NCBI GenBank assembly: GCA_037074705.1
Contig: CM073595.1
Location: 48,851,639 to 48,915,638 of the forward strand
Reading direction: 5' to 3'
Length of the DNA stretch: 64,000 bases
From: Zhengitettix transpicula
Taxonomy: Eukaryota > Arthropoda > Insecta > Orthoptera > Tetrigidae
The position numbers and the translations under genes were made by a program. Below are positions 59,685 through 64,000 of this stretch, one piece after another (position 1 is the first letter of the stretch; each line of letters starts with the position of its first letter). The notes under the pieces are model-generated. The model saw only the letters and a program-made list of their open reading frames with translations, searched no databases and had not been told where the DNA came from.

Positions 59685-61707
59685 GTAAAAAATATTATTG
59701 CGGTAGAATTGATCAATTTTAAAGAAAAATAAATTTCCTCGATTAAAATCAAGCACAAGATTAAAAAATAAATATAAGCTAGCAGTTTATAAGTAAGTTC
59801 GGGATGTTGGAAGAAATTGAAATATCAATTTATTTACATTAGAGTAGCAGACATTTAATATTATTCACAAATAATTAAAATAATTAATTTAAAAAAAAAT
59901 AATCCAGCAAACCAAACCGCAAAAGTTTGTTAAAAAATTTAATTTTCACTAAACTTAAACTTTCAATTCATAAAACGTTCATTTCGTTTGTCAAAGGGCA
60001 GAATTGAAAGCATTAAATAGCTAGAATTGATTTTTATAATTTTAATTTGTTTTTAATGAAATAGTTCAAATTTCTACATTTAACGCATTTGTATAATTTT
60101 TATTGCCATTGTTTTTAAATTTTAAATTGTTTTAGAATCTTATTCTAATAATAAATCTATTTTAAAAAATAATATTTTTACGTTTTAGGAAATACTTTGC
60201 TTATAGTTGTTTATATATAATATTTATTTTAAAACTAATTGTTTACAGTCTCAATAAAATTATTGTAGTTAAAATAATTATTTTATTTAACTACAGATGA
60301 CTAAGAATAGGAGGTTATATTTCAGGCGATATAAAGAAAATTAAGGATGAAAATTATTAATACAGAAGGTTAATATTTATGATTTATATTAACACTCAGA
60401 TGAGCAAATAATATAAAAACAAGCAAATATACAAATAATCATAAAACTAATCTGTAATTTTTTTGACATTAGGAGCATTTATTACACGTTAAGTGAAATG
60501 AAATAATAAATTGGATACCGACGAAGTAATTTTTTTCTTTGTTCTGTCACATCCATGCCCAATTTTGTTACCGTTTGCATTTTTAATCACATTTGTTTAT
60601 ATTTCTTTACATCATAAATATTTTTCATAATTGTAAATCAACGTTAATAATTAAACATTTTTATTGGTAGGCCTATATGTATATTAAACATTCATTATAA
60701 AGTTTGACTATCAACAATATCTGCTCAGTAATAATTTTTCTTCGCTATAACTAATTATTTACCTTAACTTGATAATATTAATTTGATCTACCAGCTGCAA
60801 TAATAACCAGAATAAGTTTTGGATAGCTTTCTTAGTTTTATATCAACCAAATAGATAACCGCGAAAATTTGATCGCAATAAATAAATCGTTTTATTCGGA
60901 TCGTGTAAGAAAAATAAATCAAGTGTGGGTTCATAAGAAATCGTATAACAGTTAGAGTACAAACATAAGTTTCCTATACGACAAAATCCTATAAGGATGA
61001 AATAATTTTATTGAACTGTAAACAATAAAATAAAGATTATATATAAACAACTATTAACAAAGTCTTTCCTGATACGTAAAAATATTATCATTTAACGTAG
61101 CTTTATAATTAGAATAAGATTCTAAAACAATTTTAAAAAATGGCAATAAAAATTATACAAATGCATTAAATGTAGAAATTTGAATTATTTCATTGAAAAT
61201 AAATTAAAATTATAAAAATCGATTAAAGCTATTTAATGCTTTCATATGCTTTCAATTTAGCCCTTTGACAAACGGAATGCATATTTTTGTTTGTTTGAAA
61301 GTTTAAGTTTAGTGAAAATTAAATGTTTTAACAAACTTTTGCGGTTTGGCTTTGGTAGATTATTTTAAATATTTTTGAATAATATTAAATGTCTGCCACT
61401 CGAAGGGAAATAAATTGATATTTCAGTATCTTCCAAATCCCGAACTTATTTATAGAAAGTTTAAGTTTAGAAAATATTAAAATATATTTAACAAACTTTT
61501 TCGGTTTGCCTTTGCCAGATTTTTTAAAATATTTTTGAATAATATTAAATGTCTGCTACTCGAACGTAAATAAATTGATATTTCAGTATCTTCCAACATC
61601 CCGAACTTACTTATATCATATTTATTTTTTAATATTGGGCTTGATTTTCATCGAGGAAATTGTTTTTCTTTAAAATTGATCGATTCTACCGTAATAATAT
61701 TTTTAAC
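59685..61707. mobile_element. Foldback-like element with arms of 580 and 710 bp
   Basis: Left arm 59685-60266 and right arm 61001-61707 are inverted copies. Landmarks are AATATTATTGCGGTAGAAT, GATCAATTTTAAAGAAAAA, GATGTTGGAAGA, ATTGATATTTC-type and AATATTAAATGTCTGC-type strings, CAAACTTTTGCGGTTTGG, CCCTTTGACAAACG, AATTTTTATTGCCATT and TAGAATCTTATTCTAAT. The central 734 bp is non-coding and starts with a near-perfect 30-bp AT palindrome (60265-60294). The right arm has an extra tandem copy of a 158-bp segment. No transposase is present, so it is non-autonomous. Superfamily and target-site duplication are undetermined. Confidence 0.8.
61297..61616. repeat. Tandem duplication of 158 bp inside the right arm
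   Basis: Copy 1 is 61297-61454 and copy 2 is 61455-61616. Both begin GAAAGTTTAAGTTTAG and end ATCTTCCAA(C)ATCCCGAACTTA. The left arm carries the segment once, at about 59,795-59,965. Confidence 0.85.
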
Positions 61708-61709
61708 CA

Positions 61710-64000
61710 ATAAGTGTTCATTTTAGAGAATTTATTACCAGAGAGTATTTGAACCCTATTTCTACCTCGAATTGTAAAACATTCAAACATTTGTATTGAG
61801 GCTTCCAGACGTGAACCAATCGTCTAAACTTATATATCTGAAAGTTCTGGATCTTATGTAATGTGAACGTGGTTTCTTTATAGAAAACACATTTCAGAAG
61901 CTTCTTAAACCTCATTTGGATTCACAAAGCTAAAATCTTCTGAAACACTATGTACAAGACATTTAAAATTTTATTATTACTCTTATCGTAAACTGTTATA
62001 TGATTTTTGTTTTTAGAAGTAGTGAGTTATTGTGTGTATTTTAACATTGCACAGAAAAATAATATTTAAATCATGTCTGCGATTAAAAAAGATTTGAGAG
62101 ACAGAAAATAAATTTATTAACATAAACACAGGTTATAATATCAGATAGGTTTTAAAAATGACCTTAACCTGTATTGGACAAAATCGACGTGAGGAAACGT
62201 TACATTTAAGAAGAAACTGCAAACATTTGACAGGATTGTTGGGTATTTCTCAGAGAAAAATATTTATTTAGTTTAAGAGCCTATAATCATGACTCAAAAT
62301 ATATAATCCGTTTCTTGAAGCTGAAATAAAACCAACCAGAATCATTTTGCTCTTCAAAGCATCCGACGGAATTAAATCAACATTAATTTAATCTTTCCTT
62401 CCACCTGACAAGATAATTTTAGTAAAGTTACAGTAAAAACTTTAAATAATAAATTCAGGACCAAATAAATAACGCCTATATGAATGAAGAAGTATGGTGG
62501 ATTTTCAGAAACAAGTAAGTTATTGTCAAAAGGCTAAATACGTTATTAAAACATGCTACAATCAAAATGTACTGTAAATTCATAGTATTTATTTTTATTT
62601 ATGTTTATTTATAATTGTGAGAGTAAACTGATTGGAATGGTCATTTATTTCTCAACAAGGAAGGCTAAATATTATCTCCTTCGGCTGAAAAATTTAAACA
62701 AAACTAAATAACAGATAAATATTCAGATAAACAAATCTTATTGTACGTGTGGAACAATCTTTAGGTAATAAAACAGAAAAAAGTAGGAAATAATAGCTAA
62801 TGAGTTGCCGCATGGAAAATCTGTCTCTGAACTGAGGGAAATTCAATTATGAACGATCATAAAAAAATATTTTTAACTGTAAAACTGTCTGTGACGTGTG
62901 GTAAGTAAAGAAAATATTTCATGCTTTTTTATTTGCGTTAATTATTGTTGTAGTTTATATAAAATCATGGTAGAGTAAACCCACCAATGTTTATATCGCA
63001 ATTCTTTCCTTATTTGGGTAAAAATTATGAAAAATATAAACAAAAATGTGCATTTCATTCTGATTATGTTTGGAAAAATCGGTAAGAAATAATTAATTTT
63101 TTTAGTTGAAGCGTAATTCAAAAATTATACAGAAAAGTGACATTTTCCATCCATGCCATTTTTTTCTTAGTCAAATAACCATTACTAAATTATTTTTTTA
63201 ATACTGTTCACCAAGATTCCTGAAGAATTTTTTATTAACTCTCAAATCTTTAGTTACTTAACCTTATTCCGGATCTGTCTTTTAAGCTGAGATAATTATA
63301 AAATTATCTACACTGATACGGAAAATCATGTAACAATTTATAAGTTGCTGAGAAACTTAATTCATAATTCAGGTACAAAATAAAATATAAGTCAATTAAT
63401 CTGATACTGCCCAGTGGTAAAAAATTAATAATGACTTCGTAGTACCTGTCGAATATGTACAGAAAAATACACATAAAGTACTCAAACTGTCAAATGTATA
63501 ACAAAAATATATAAATTTTATCAAAGCGGCAGAATTCCAGGAAATACTTTTCGATTCCTGCTTTTTTTTTTACAGGCATAGAAAAATGATTACATTAATA
63601 CGTAAATATGATCCATCACAGAACTCATTCAAGCGTTTTTAGTTAACAATAGTAGTACCAACAATATATTTTTCATACTTTTATTAAAGAATGTTATCAC
63701 AAATTTTGTTCATTTAGCAGACATCTCCATTAACATTTTACTTCTCTCGTCATTAAAAACTTGAAAACATTTGAACTCACAGTCGTAGCTTCGTTGAAAG
63801 CTATACTTTCTGTTCTACGTGAAAACATATTTTAATCATTGTTATATATAGCTTGTCTGCGAAAGTAAATTACGGCAGATGTTGGACATGAAACAAACGA
63901 CATCGTTGCTACATTAATTTATATGATATATAAATCGTTATACTCCCTGAAAATTTTCCAGAAATTTCTTTAATAATCTATACAAGGAAAAATAAAGGCT
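61710..64000. other. AT-rich stretch without recognisable gene
   Basis: No gene or bounded repeat recognised up to the right edge. The minus-strand frame 61718-61915 directly abuts the foldback element and has no known motif. Confidence 0.5.

Noticed and set aside
1..64000. CRISPR arrays, rRNA genes, bacterial operons or viral genomes
   Set aside because: No regularly spaced short repeats, no rRNA-like conserved tracts, no gene-dense layout and no virus-like coding block were seen.

Overview
This window looks like non-coding DNA from a large, AT-rich animal nuclear genome. The most likely source is an insect, possibly a polyneopteran such as a cockroach or termite. That placement is an impression from the style of the repeats (tRNA-derived SINEs, MITEs ending in a GAAACGTTG motif, a decayed non-LTR retrotransposon), not a database result. 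There is no bacterial-style gene packing, no rRNA, no confident tRNA gene, no CRISPR array and no intact protein-coding gene. Most open frames are under 100 codons, overlap on both strands and have the A/T-rich amino-acid make-up expected by chance.

Layout: 1-130 is a GC-richer edge with a CTCAGC microsatellite and a possible splice donor. From 131 to 10,390 the DNA is mostly featureless AT-rich sequence, with a tRNA-derived SINE at 9.75 kb, a fragment of an insect repeat at 4.45 kb and a possible SINE relic at 6.3 kb. A CpG-richer block lies at 10.39-10.97 kb. Two SINE-like relics in opposite orientation sit at 14.8-15.2 kb. Two palindromic DNA elements (MITEs) lie back to back at 23.7-24.4 kb, followed by a second CpG-richer, promoter-like block at 24.6-25.2 kb. 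A GC-rich SINE-like block is at 27.54-27.83 kb. From 27.8 to 36.3 kb I see essentially only AT-rich filler and microsatellites.

A dead non-LTR retrotransposon with recognisable reverse-transcriptase blocks lies at 36.3-37.7 kb. A 1.1-kb piggyBac-like element with TTAA-type ends and a decayed acidic reading frame lies at 40.5-41.65 kb. The strongest CpG island and promoter candidate is at 42.48-42.99 kb. From 46 kb to the end the window is dominated by repeats: a 3.4-kb element with long inverted arms (46.1-49.5 kb), a piggyBac-like N-terminal fragment (50.1 kb), a three-copy 190-bp tandem repeat (52.1-52.7 kb), a patch of diverged duplicated blocks with a palindromic insert flanked by a 14-bp target-site duplication (53.5-57.8 kb), a third MITE-family palindrome (58.8-59.3 kb) and a 2.0-kb foldback element (59.7-61.7 kb).

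No genes act together here. Any host gene would have to be represented by 5' non-coding exons at the CpG-rich blocks, with its coding exons outside the window or too short to recognise. All coordinates were read by eye and should be taken as accurate to a few bases for sharp boundaries and to tens of bases for decayed repeats.
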